Assembly (NCBI GenBank): GCA_964352675.1
Contig: CAYGSN010000007.1
Location: 15,170 to 79,169 of the forward strand
Source of the DNA: CAYGSN01 sp964352675
Lineage (GTDB): Bacteria; Pseudomonadota; Alphaproteobacteria; Micavibrionales; Micavibrionaceae
Direction of reading: 5' to 3'
DNA: 64,000 nucleotides
Positions 32,522 to 40,957 of the stretch are shown piece by piece. Under the pieces are notes generated by a model that saw only the letters and a program-made list of their open reading frames with translations, was not told the origin of the DNA and did no database searches. Every line of letters begins with the position of its first letter. Within the stretch, counting starts at the first letter, position 1. A program made the position numbers and the translations under genes.

Positions 32522-34255
32522 TTAGAAGCTGCCCCCAAAAGAGATACCGTATTCCGCTATGCCCAACGTCGATTGTACGGCGTTGATAAGCGGACCCAAG
32601 TTAACGGCCAATGCACCACCTACCAAATGGGTCACTCCGGCCATTAACGAAGATTGTTGATTGCCCTCGGCGGCACCACGAAGGATAAATATTCCACGGA
32701 TTGTGCTGACGAGGCCGATAACGATCATGAATTTGATGATTGCGCTGATTACATGATGTGCATGCGCAATTTCCGCATCGCTCATTCCTTGTGTATAGGC
32801 AAGGGTTGCGTAAGTTGCCGTTACGCCGAGCGGGAGGTCAATTCCCAAGCCTAGAAGATCTGATTTTCCCATACCCAAGGTTTGTGTGAAGGCGCGAACC
32901 ATTTCATTGTATGATATCAGCATTCCGCCTGTGACAAAAGTCATAACTGTACCGATGCCGCCGGGGCCTCTTGCGCCGTCCTGCGCGCTTTTTGTCAGGC
33001 GGGAAATCCCGATCATGATCAGGATGGTTCCGGCGATGAAAGCAAACACGTTCATCAGAATATGCATCGGGCCTAAAACGTCATTGGCCAGGCATAAAAG
33101 TGCAGTATCCAGCCCGCCGCTATCCGTGCCGTCACCGAAAATGCCGTCCAGCAGGTCGCCCGCACCACCACAACCAAAGCCGATAACGCGGTTGCCAAGC
33201 AGGCCGGAGCCGTCATTAAAGCCGGTTGTGGGTGCCAGAGCGGCGACGTTCAGCGTCGCAGGCGTGATGGTGGAGCGCACGACTTCGATCACCAGCGGCA
33301 ATGAAAAGAACGCGCCGCCCGCTATGAATTTTGAAACGCCTTCCCAGATCGGAACGCGGGATGGATCAACCACATGGTCTTTAATCTTTAAAATGCCCCA
33401 GAAGCCCAGAACCAATCCAAAAACGTAGGCCATTGCGGACAGAAACGCCGGGGCTACGCTGATTTGTGCTGCGGTATCGCACATGGCGCCGCCGAGGCTG
33501 GTGCCCACCAGGGGCACGCAGGTTGCACCTTCATATACGGAATACATCGCGCCGACAGCGCTGAGCATGGAGGTGATTTGACCGCTGATCCCCAGGCCGT
33601 CGCCGCTGATTGCGGTGGTCATCGCCATATAAATGGTTGGAAGGGCAAAAAACGCGCCGCCGGCAAGCAGGCGGATAACGCCTTCTTTTAAGGGGACGTT
33701 ATCGGGGGTTTCAACATGCTCTTTAATTTTAATGAGGGCGGACACGCCAAACAGCAAGCCCAACAGATAAGCGGCTGCGGAAACCAGTCCGGGGAAATCA
33801 TGAATCGCATCGACAATATTGGCCAGGATGTTGTTAACGCTGGGCAGGGTGATACCATTTTCAGCCAGCTCTCCCAGGAAAGCAGAGATGCTCAGCCCGA
33901 TTGTGGTGTCGCGGTCAAAAAACGAATCTCCTTCACCATTGATGGTGACGAACATCGCATCGTACAGGATCGGCAGGGAGAACAAAAATCCGCCGATCAG
34001 GAAGCGGATAACCGGTACGCGCAGAGCCGTGTTGTTCGGGTTTTCAACATGATCTTTCAATTTGAACAGACCGGTAATCGCCAGAATAAGACCGATTCCG
34101 TAAGCCAGCGCGGAAATCAGGCCCGGCAGAAGCTCAACAGAATCAACCATATTGCGGAAGACATCATTGGCCTCGGTCGTGTCGGCGAATGCGGGCGCGC
34201 TTGTGACCAGCACAGCAAAAGCTGCGTAAAGACCATACATGTGTGTCTTACGCAT
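32522..34255 (-). CDS. fused multi-module DotE/IcmC- and DotP/IcmD-like membrane protein, 577 aa
   Basis: In the icmC (dotE) position between dotF and dotP. From the ATG at 34255 the product has a signal peptide (YAAFAVLVTSAPAFAD) and then five IcmC/IcmD-like two-segment modules at about residues 42-101, 152-212, 265-326, 394-456 and 502-564. The first three show the core LISALAYxxGLxLxxxxLxK with a KIKDHV- or KIKEHV-type loop and IRxxxGGxFFxLPxxY. The fourth and fifth are diverged; the fifth (VSTIRGIFILRGAAEGN, GVTHLVGGALAVNLGPLINA) is IcmC/DotE-DotV type. Legionella IcmC and IcmD are single units of about 130-190 residues. An open frame extends 48 bp upstream; the start is a choice. Confidence 0.85.
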   Translation of the reverse strand: MRKTHMYGLYAAFAVLVTSAPAFADTTEANDVFRNMVDSVELLPGLISALAYGIGLILAITGLFKLKDHVENPNNTALRVPVIRFLIGGFLFSLPILYDAMFVTINGEGDSFFDRDTTIGLSISAFLGELAENGITLPSVNNILANIVDAIHDFPGLVSAAAYLLGLLFGVSALIKIKEHVETPDNVPLKEGVIRLLAGGAFFALPTIYMAMTTAISGDGLGISGQITSMLSAVGAMYSVYEGATCVPLVGTSLGGAMCDTAAQISVAPAFLSAMAYVFGLVLGFWGILKIKDHVVDPSRVPIWEGVSKFIAGGAFFSLPLVIEVVRSTITPATLNVAALAPTTGFNDGSGLLGNRVIGFGCGGAGDLLDGIFGDGTDSGGLDTALLCLANDVLGPMHILMNVFAFIAGTILIMIGISRLTKSAQDGARGPGGIGTVMTFVTGGMLISYNEMVRAFTQTLGMGKSDLLGLGIDLPLGVTATYATLAYTQGMSDAEIAHAHHVISAIIKFMIVIGLVSTIRGIFILRGAAEGNQQSSLMAGVTHLVGGALAVNLGPLINAVQSTLGIAEYGISFGGSF

Positions 34256-34508
34256 AGAATTTACTATCTTATTTATTGAGTTTTTTATATGTAACACCGC
34301 CATATCAATATTACATCATACTTCCGATGAATTGTGCAAATATTATGGCAGAAGAGATAAAAAACTGTTTTAAATCAATGAATTAAATATTTTTGCCTTA
34401 AGTTTTTATCGAAAATAAAGAGTAAGAACCGCCGCAAACACCTACCGCCGGGCTTTTGTGATCGACACAGCTCATAAAGTATCTTCTAAAACAGTGACTT
34501 AGGCGGTG

Positions 34509-35837
34509 TTAGCGCGTAACTTGCCCTTGAGAACCACGTACAACCCAACGGCCATTTTCTACCGCAATTGATGAAATACGGCCCAATCCATCGATTGTAT
34601 CGCCCACATTTACCGAGCGAACATCACCGCCACCTTTTTTGCCCAAAACAGCTTGCCCTGGCGTGGCGGAGCGTAGCTCCCATTGTGTTGCTGTTGCCGC
34701 GGCTGCGGTGGCCGGTTTTGGTGTGACTTTTGGTTTCGCGGCTGGTGCGGGGCTGGCAACAGGAGCGGGTACAGGAGCTGGGGTTAATTTTACAGCCGGT
34801 GTTTCAACCGCTACGGGTCGTTCCGCAGCAGCGGATTTGGCTTCATTCGCCGTGCGAGCAGCCTTGCCCGCAGCCTCTTCGGCCGCACTTATCTCGCTGC
34901 GCAATGTTTTTTGCTCCTGCAGGAGCTTTGTTAATTGTCCTTCAAGGCGGCCTAAGGTGGATTCCAGGGCTGCAATTTTTTCATCACTGGCAGAAGCGCC
35001 TTTCTGAATTTGTTCTTCCAGATTTTCGAAGCGATTTTCAAAGGCGCTCATATCGACATTCGTGGCTTCAGCCATCGGAGCGGGCGCAGGCATGGGCGCC
35101 ATTCCCATATCATCCGGCACAGACTCTTTAGGCGGTAAGATTTCAGCTATTTCCTGTTCAGGTTCTATATCTTCGATAGCGGGTCCGAGATCCTGCTTGG
35201 GGTCAAAGGAGAAAATTCCATCCTCTTCAGTTTTTTCAGGATCGACAGGCGCAGCCGGTATACCGGCAACCTCCTCGATAGATAACGGCGGAAGGCCGCT
35301 TTCTTCGGTGGTATCGGTGTCTTTCAAACCGGCAAGGTCCGGCATGGGTGTTAGATTGCCCGCATCATTTGGCACATCACTTAAATCCGTATTGTCGGGC
35401 TGTTGCGTGTCCCCAATAATATCGTCATCGGTTTTTTGCATGGGAGCGGGCATGGGCGGCAGACCGGAACCATCGTCTTGTGCAAAATCGTCCTGAGTTG
35501 ATTGTTGTTCCTGCGCGGGAGGTGTTGATTGCGGTTGTGGACTTCCGCCAAGCTGACTCAAAATTACAGGCCCGCCGATGACCAGGGCAACGCCGATCAC
35601 GATGAGGTTGAAATGTCGCGAGATAAAAGATTTTTTTACGGGAGGTGTCATAGCACCTGCCTCAAAATTTTCCCCCATATCTCCGTCGATATCTTCGGCT
35701 GTAGCGAGGTCGTCATATTCATCCCATGCTTCATCGCTTAGATCTTCGAGATCTTCATCAAGATCTTCGAAATCCTCCAACTCAAGATCCTCATCAAAGA
35801 TTTCATCGTCGGAAGGTTGGTTTTTCTTGTCGTCCAT
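34509..35837 (-). CDS. dotF: DotF/IcmG-like protein
   Basis: Inner-membrane component of the Dot/Icm core. The 442 residues are longer than Legionella IcmG (269). The first about 70 residues are extremely acidic (LELEDFEDLDEDLEDLSDEA), one membrane segment follows (HFNLIVIGVALVIGGPVILS, about 75-94), then a Pro/Gln/Asp-rich linker, a coiled coil (FENRFENLEEQIQKGASASD, SEISAAEEAAGKAARTANEA) and a C-terminal domain from about 385 (ATQWELRSATPGQAVLGKKG, VNVGDTIDGLGRISSI). Position between dotG and the dotE-like gene, plus this topology, supports the call; direct sequence identity is not clear. Confidence 0.65.
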   Translation of the reverse strand: MDDKKNQPSDDEIFDEDLELEDFEDLDEDLEDLSDEAWDEYDDLATAEDIDGDMGENFEAGAMTPPVKKSFISRHFNLIVIGVALVIGGPVILSQLGGSPQPQSTPPAQEQQSTQDDFAQDDGSGLPPMPAPMQKTDDDIIGDTQQPDNTDLSDVPNDAGNLTPMPDLAGLKDTDTTEESGLPPLSIEEVAGIPAAPVDPEKTEEDGIFSFDPKQDLGPAIEDIEPEQEIAEILPPKESVPDDMGMAPMPAPAPMAEATNVDMSAFENRFENLEEQIQKGASASDEKIAALESTLGRLEGQLTKLLQEQKTLRSEISAAEEAAGKAARTANEAKSAAAERPVAVETPAVKLTPAPVPAPVASPAPAAKPKVTPKPATAAAATATQWELRSATPGQAVLGKKGGGDVRSVNVGDTIDGLGRISSIAVENGRWVVRGSQGQVTR

Positions 35838-35903
35838 GGGTTTTCAGTCCTGATGTTAGAGGCTTCTTCCCTGCTAATAGGGGTTTAAATGTTTCTCAAT
35901 GTT

Positions 35904-37229
35904 TTAAGGCGATTGCGTACCCAAACTTTGGTTATTATTAGCACTCTGAGAATTTTCTTCAATAACCTGATCCAAAAATAACATTGCAAACGGTGTTCCG
36001 GCTTCTATGCGGATCAGGATCGGCACGTTGGAAAGCTCATCTAGAGTATCGCCTAGCTCAGCCCCTAGCTCGCTCACACCGGCGGCGACTTCTTGCTTGG
36101 AATCGGCCTCATCGGTTTCTTCGGCAACGGTTTCACCTTGAATGGTCACAGTGGTGCGTCCGGATTCTTCGATTGCGTCGGCAACACCCTCAACAAAGGC
36201 GGCAGCGGCAGGGAGCACGATGCGCTGGAAGTAGCGATGATCAACTTCGGTGGCCAATCCCTGTAGGGTGGTTTCAGGGTCCAGCGCAATCGCATCGACT
36301 TGGTAAAGTGTTTCGTCCTGTACGACAGTGCCAAAGGTGAGCGTCAGGTATTCATCCTGGACCTGGAAGCTGCCGATTGCGCGCGAGCCTTTCAGTCTGC
36401 CCGAAAGAATTTGTGCCAGAACCGGGCCGGGCACATCGGAATTCGCCTCAATCAAAGTCTGTGCGTACACGATTTCACCGGCATTGGCCAAAAGACGAGG
36501 ATCGGAGGGTGGCAGCACGGGAGCTTCTGCGGCCGCGGTTTCTTCTTTCTCCGCTTTGCGCTTTTCTTCAAGCTGTTCAAGGTAGTTGACATTGTTCAGG
36601 GTGGTGTTTGAAATTCTTGCATCCCGGCGACTCTCCAGCACCACCTGCATTTGCTCTGACATGGCCGAGGATAGTGCTTTGATCGCTTCTGCACGGCGGG
36701 CCTCGGTCTCCTGAATCAGGGCGGCCTGTGCGGTCGCATCTTCGGGGCGGATCGTTTGTGTGCGTTTTAACTCACGGGCCAGCCGCTCTTCCTGCAGTCT
36801 GCGCCAACGTTGCAGCGGGTCTTCCGCTTCTTCCGCTTCTTCCGGGACCACAACGCGGCCCACGGGCGGATCAATCGGTGTCGGCAAGGCGCTTTCTCCC
36901 GTCCTGACCGCTTCCATGATGCGCTCTTCATTTTCTTCTTCGATGGCTTCGATATATTTGGGGGAGGCTTCTTGGGTCCCTGGCGGGGCATTAACTTCCG
37001 AGCCCCGGCCCGCGCTTACGACAGAGGGCGCTTCAGCTTGCTGTTCTTCACCGAAGAAAATAATAGCACCGAAAATAACGACAACACCAACGATGACCAA
37101 TCCTATCTTGACCATCGAATTGTTGCGCACAAGATCGCCAAGCGTTCCGGGCGTTTTTTCCTCGCCGAAATCGTCGAAGCTGTTTTCGCCCATATCCAGG
37201 TCTTCATCTTCAAAATCTTCATTGCTCAT
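35904..37229 (-). CDS. dotG: DotG/IcmE-like protein, short form without pentapeptide repeats
   Basis: DotG spans the envelope in the Dot/Icm core and shares its C-terminal domain with VirB10. The 441 residues include an acidic cytoplasmic N-terminus, one membrane segment (IGLVIVGVVVIFGAIIFFGE, about 42-61), a long charged helical linker (QRWRRLQEERLARELKRTQT) and the conserved TrbI/VirB10-like domain from about 250 (ANAGEIVYAQTLIEANSDVP, GPVLAQILSGRLKGSRAIGS, QRIVLPAAAAFVEGVADAIE). Legionella DotG is about 1048 residues because of a long repeat region, which is absent here. Its stop is close to dotF; its start overlaps the dotH stop by 11 bp. Confidence 0.88.
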   Translation of the reverse strand: MSNEDFEDEDLDMGENSFDDFGEEKTPGTLGDLVRNNSMVKIGLVIVGVVVIFGAIIFFGEEQQAEAPSVVSAGRGSEVNAPPGTQEASPKYIEAIEEENEERIMEAVRTGESALPTPIDPPVGRVVVPEEAEEAEDPLQRWRRLQEERLARELKRTQTIRPEDATAQAALIQETEARRAEAIKALSSAMSEQMQVVLESRRDARISNTTLNNVNYLEQLEEKRKAEKEETAAAEAPVLPPSDPRLLANAGEIVYAQTLIEANSDVPGPVLAQILSGRLKGSRAIGSFQVQDEYLTLTFGTVVQDETLYQVDAIALDPETTLQGLATEVDHRYFQRIVLPAAAAFVEGVADAIEESGRTTVTIQGETVAEETDEADSKQEVAAGVSELGAELGDTLDELSNVPILIRIEAGTPFAMLFLDQVIEENSQSANNNQSLGTQSP

Positions 37230-38361
37230 CGACGAAATCCTCGTATCTTTCTGCGCGTTGGGATAGGCGGACCCTGACCATGCGGCCTTTATCAGACATT
37301 AATAACACGGGGGCATCCTGAATCTCATAAACGCGCGTCCCGTCCGCCGAAGCCACAGAGCTTTGCCAGCTGGGGGAGAGCAAGGTTAATGGTGTGCGGA
37401 CATAGGTGACGCCATTCATACGGTAGGCGCTTGTGCGTCCGTCTGTACCGGAGACCTCCATATGCTCTGCACCGCCGGGGGGAAGGCCTTGCAACACGGC
37501 GGCCATTTGCGAATTTCCAGCCGTGATAGAGACGGTGCTGCTTTCAATGAGAGGGGCTTGTCCCAGAGGCCCGATTTCCGGAATAATAGCATCCAGGCGG
37601 TAATGCACGACATCGCGGTTGGTTTCCAGCGTAAAAATAACCGGGGTTTTCAATCCCAAAAGCCGCATAGACATATTGCCGCGCGCATATTCGCTCTGCG
37701 GGGAAAGACGCACGAGGTGTGCACCCTCCTCAGAACCTTCGATAACCTCAAAATTTCCAGCCCATGTAATATCCTGGATAGGCCACGCTGCGCCGGTTAC
37801 ATCTAAAATGCTAAGGGTTGTCACGTTGCCGTAGGAAAGCTGGATGGTTAAAGGCTGCGCGCCGGGGTCCAGAGAGACTGTCTCGACGCTCATTTTCGGT
37901 TTCGGGTCGGGATAAATGGGGAGCTCAACAGATTCCTGAGTGCGGTCGAACCGCTCCAGAACCTGACGGATTTCTTCGGGCCGCAGCGGCAAAAGACCCT
38001 GCAGGGCTGCGTCGAAAGCCTCTTGCCGCGATTGTTCTTTTACCAGATCTCTGCCGTTTTTGCCCGGCGCGCCTGGCCCGCTTTGAGCAGATGATTCGAG
38101 GTTATTGATATCTGGCACGTCGAAAAAAGAGGGAGGAAGGCTGTCTTCACCCTGGCTTTCATCTTGACTTTCAAAGCCGTTTGCATTGGGTAGCGCAGGC
38201 CCCTGTTGAGCGCCTTGGTTATCATTTTCAAAGCCCGGCAGAAACGGAACATCTTGGGCACCTGCATGTTTCGGATAGGGATTTCCGACAGTAAAAGCCA
38301 CTGTGGCCGCCAAGAGCAGGGCAGGGAACCGGATGTTTGAAAATCTTGTCATTCTGGCCAT
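37219..38361 (-). CDS. dotH: DotH/IcmK, outer-membrane core protein
   Basis: Periplasmic/outer-membrane ring component of Dot/Icm. The 380 residues (Legionella: about 360) have a signal peptide (FPALLLAATVAFTVG, cut near HAGAQ), a Gln/Asn-rich N-terminal stretch, PLRPEEIRQVLERFDRTQES (the conserved helix before the beta domain) and a beta-rich end with LTIQLSYGNVTTLSILDVTG, AAWPIQDITWAGNFEVIEG and GTRVYEIQDAPVLLMSDKGR, the IcmK signature. The stop overlaps dotG by 11 bp. Confidence 0.9.
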   Translation of the reverse strand: MARMTRFSNIRFPALLLAATVAFTVGNPYPKHAGAQDVPFLPGFENDNQGAQQGPALPNANGFESQDESQGEDSLPPSFFDVPDINNLESSAQSGPGAPGKNGRDLVKEQSRQEAFDAALQGLLPLRPEEIRQVLERFDRTQESVELPIYPDPKPKMSVETVSLDPGAQPLTIQLSYGNVTTLSILDVTGAAWPIQDITWAGNFEVIEGSEEGAHLVRLSPQSEYARGNMSMRLLGLKTPVIFTLETNRDVVHYRLDAIIPEIGPLGQAPLIESSTVSITAGNSQMAAVLQGLPPGGAEHMEVSGTDGRTSAYRMNGVTYVRTPLTLLSPSWQSSVASADGTRVYEIQDAPVLLMSDKGRMVRVRLSQRAERYEDFVDEQ

Positions 38362-38521
38362 GAGACACGCATAAATAGCTACAACACATTAGAAGGCACA
38401 ACGTTACGGTATGCCCCAGTCTGAAAGACTATCTCCTGAAACCCGGCCTGTCCATATTGCGCGGGCTAAAAGCCCAAGTCACTCACATATATTTGACCGT
38501 TTTTTGCAAGCACTGGAAAAT

Positions 38522-39253
38522 CTATCGCGGCACCGCAATCCATTGTTCAATTCCTACACCATTGGGGCTTTCCAACCGGGGGACGCGCACAATAACAAGA
38601 GTGACCAGCAAGCGGTCAGATATGCGCTTGTTTCCGGATTGGTAAGTGAGCACCATCGGCAACTGTACGACCCATTGATAGCGACCGGCCACGGCGGATT
38701 CTGATTGGAGAATTGGGGCACCTTGCGGGGCGGCGGTTACGACCTGCTGGTTGGCCTCCACCCTCTCGATAATTCTGGATTTTTGCAGGGCCTGCGTAAA
38801 GCTCTCCCAGCCGCGGCGCGTAAAGTTGCGCGAGGCCGATTGCAGGCGGCGGCGGTAATCGTTAAAGCCGAAGGTCATGACCTCCGTTGCGGCCTGCGCC
38901 ACCCAGGACAAAAGGGCTGGTGTGCTTAAGTTTGGCTGGCTCAGGGCAATCATTGGCACAAGGCGACCGTCTTCCGTGGTTGCAAAGTAGCGGTTTTCTG
39001 GCTGGTTGTTGTTGACGACAAAATACATTGCGCCGATCAGGGCCAGAATGACGATGCTCTGGATCATGGCCAGTTTTAGCAGGCTGCGATAGCCATCGCG
39101 GTAAAACTCATTACGGACCACAACGGTCCCTAGCCCCTTCAAGTTCTCTTTTTCAGGAGATTGTTCTGCGCTGGATTTTCCTGTGGCAGCTTTGCCGAGA
39201 GGCTTCTGGGTCGCGGCTTTTGAATCTTGGGGCGTTTTCTTATTTTTTAGCAT
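38522..39253 (-). CDS. dotI: DotI/IcmL, inner-membrane complex protein
   Basis: DotI forms an inner-membrane complex (with DotJ) of the Dot/Icm system. The 243 residues fit Legionella IcmL (212). VVVRNEFYRDGYRSLLKLAM is the conserved cytoplasmic motif before one membrane segment (IQSIVILALIGAMYFVVNNN, about 63-82); the periplasmic domain has ENRYFATTEDGRLVPMIALS, VMTFGFNDYRRRLQSASRNF and YQWVVQLPMVLTYQSGNKRI. It is the first gene of the leftward block and no dotJ is present upstream. The divergent gap of 204 bp probably holds promoters in both directions. Confidence 0.92.
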   Translation of the reverse strand: MLKNKKTPQDSKAATQKPLGKAATGKSSAEQSPEKENLKGLGTVVVRNEFYRDGYRSLLKLAMIQSIVILALIGAMYFVVNNNQPENRYFATTEDGRLVPMIALSQPNLSTPALLSWVAQAATEVMTFGFNDYRRRLQSASRNFTRRGWESFTQALQKSRIIERVEANQQVVTAAPQGAPILQSESAVAGRYQWVVQLPMVLTYQSGNKRISDRLLVTLVIVRVPRLESPNGVGIEQWIAVPR

Positions 39254-39457
39254 AGGAGCGTCAAACCGTTCGTTTAAAGGCGCTGGAAAAACAATTCTTT
39301 TCCTATTTTGACTGAAATCCCGCCAAGTGACAAGTTGCCAATTTTTTGGGGTTTGAAATGTGCCTTTTTGGTTTTGCCTGTGATAAACTGAAAAGAAGTG
39401 GCTAAAATGAGGTTAAAATTTTATCTGTTCGGTAGGGGTAAATGGTAGAGGACCAAA

Positions 39458-40954
39458 TTGAAAAGCGTGCGTAAAGACAAACCCGGAAAGCTGAAATCCC
39501 GCTCCAGAAAACTTGTTCTGATTGTAACGCTGTGTGCGATTGTGGCGGCTTCTGTGTTTTATGTGACGATGCCGCGCAAGACCGATGCGTTTGGCGGGGG
39601 TCCATGTGTGCACTGTATGGCCTGTCCGCTGGAACAGTGTTTGTTGGCCGTGGTCGGCATTGATCTGATGCACCTGATTTTCAAACCCATGATGATTTTC
39701 CTGTTCACGCCCGCCTTTAACGAGCTGCGGGATTGGCTGACCACAGATTTTGTACAGATATACATATGGCCGGCGCTCAAGAAATTTACCGAACAGATGG
39801 ATGTGGTGGCGATGTATCAGGCCATGATGGTCGGCACATTGCTGGACGCCAAGCAGCAGCTTGAGGTGCAAAGAACTTTTCAGGAACTAACGTATCAGGC
39901 GCAAAAAGATTACAACCCGACCGAGAGCTTTTGTTATTTCGGAACCAATACGCGGTCTCTGGCTTCTTCGGATTTGAATGCGCAGCTTAATATTACGGTT
40001 TTGGCCGAGCGGCAGATTAGCCGCCAGATGGGGCAGTTGGGTGGTCCCGGATCAGATTCTAAGGACCAGGATAAAATTTCACGCTGGAATGCGTTCCGGG
40101 AAAATTATTGCGATCCACAAGACAACAACTGGACCGATTCCGGCACCGGCCTCAATTTGGTCTGCGGCAATGGTCCGCAAAATTCAGATCGAATCAATAT
40201 CGATATTGACTATACCCGGCTGATTGAAGAGCCGCGTACGATTAAGGTGTCTTATTCCAAGCCTCAAACCCAGGCGGACGACGACGACGAAGTCCTGGAC
40301 GCCGAGCCGGACTCCACAGATGTTTTGGCGCTGTCCGATAATTTGTATGGGCACGATGTTTTGTCCCGCAATTTGAGCGGCCCGGATTTGCTGAACCGGG
40401 AATATCAGCACGTCTATATGGCGCTACGCTCAATTGCGGCGAAGCGTGCGGTGGCGCAGAACTCCTTTGATTCAATCGTCGGGCTAAAATCTTCCTCTAC
40501 CTATGACCAGCGCCCGCCGGAAGAAGATAGCGACGATGACGATTCAGGTGATAGTGATGATGCCGGAGACAGTGGTGAAGATGAAAATGCTGCACCCAAT
40601 ACAGCGGCCTTCATGCGAGCCATCCTGCGTGATATGGGTGTGCCCCCCGATGAAATGGAAGCCATGATTGGCGACGATCCCAGCTATTACGCGCAGATGG
40701 AGGTTCTTTCAAAACGTCTGTATCAAAGCCCGTCTTTTTATGCAGATTTATATGACGCGCCGACTGACATTGATCGCAAGAGCGTGTCTTTGAAGGCAAT
40801 CGAGTTGATTCTTGATCGTGCGATGCTGGAAAGCGAATTGCGCCAGGAGATGAATTTATCTGTGTTGCTGTCCTCTTTGCTGCATGATGATTACCGTACT
40901 ATGAATGCGCGCCTGCCCGGCAGCGCCAAATCAAAATTGCCGGAGGCCAGATAG
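39458..40954 (+). CDS. exported protein of a new tandem paralog family, member 1 (498 aa)
   Basis: Not recognised. First of four tandem paralogs. The TTG start has AGAGGA 5-6 bp upstream and no better in-frame choice. Residues 1-17 are basic, 18-37 form a membrane segment or signal anchor, then come four Cys (C50, C53, C56, C61). Family motifs are IGT/GTLLDAKQQLEVQ (about 126-138), DYNPTESFCYFGTNTRSLAS (about 151-170), YCDPQDNN (about 217-224), DIDYTR, ALSDNLYGHD, KRAVAQNSFDSIVGLKS (about 329-345) and PSYYAQMEVLSKRLYQSPSF (about 408-427). An acidic Asp/Ser run precedes the last part. Likely a long helical envelope protein. Confidence 0.85.
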   Translation: MKSVRKDKPGKLKSRSRKLVLIVTLCAIVAASVFYVTMPRKTDAFGGGPCVHCMACPLEQCLLAVVGIDLMHLIFKPMMIFLFTPAFNELRDWLTTDFVQIYIWPALKKFTEQMDVVAMYQAMMVGTLLDAKQQLEVQRTFQELTYQAQKDYNPTESFCYFGTNTRSLASSDLNAQLNITVLAERQISRQMGQLGGPGSDSKDQDKISRWNAFRENYCDPQDNNWTDSGTGLNLVCGNGPQNSDRINIDIDYTRLIEEPRTIKVSYSKPQTQADDDDEVLDAEPDSTDVLALSDNLYGHDVLSRNLSGPDLLNREYQHVYMALRSIAAKRAVAQNSFDSIVGLKSSSTYDQRPPEEDSDDDDSGDSDDAGDSGEDENAAPNTAAFMRAILRDMGVPPDEMEAMIGDDPSYYAQMEVLSKRLYQSPSFYADLYDAPTDIDRKSVSLKAIELILDRAMLESELRQEMNLSVLLSSLLHDDYRTMNARLPGSAKSKLPEAR

Positions 40955-40957
40955 ATT

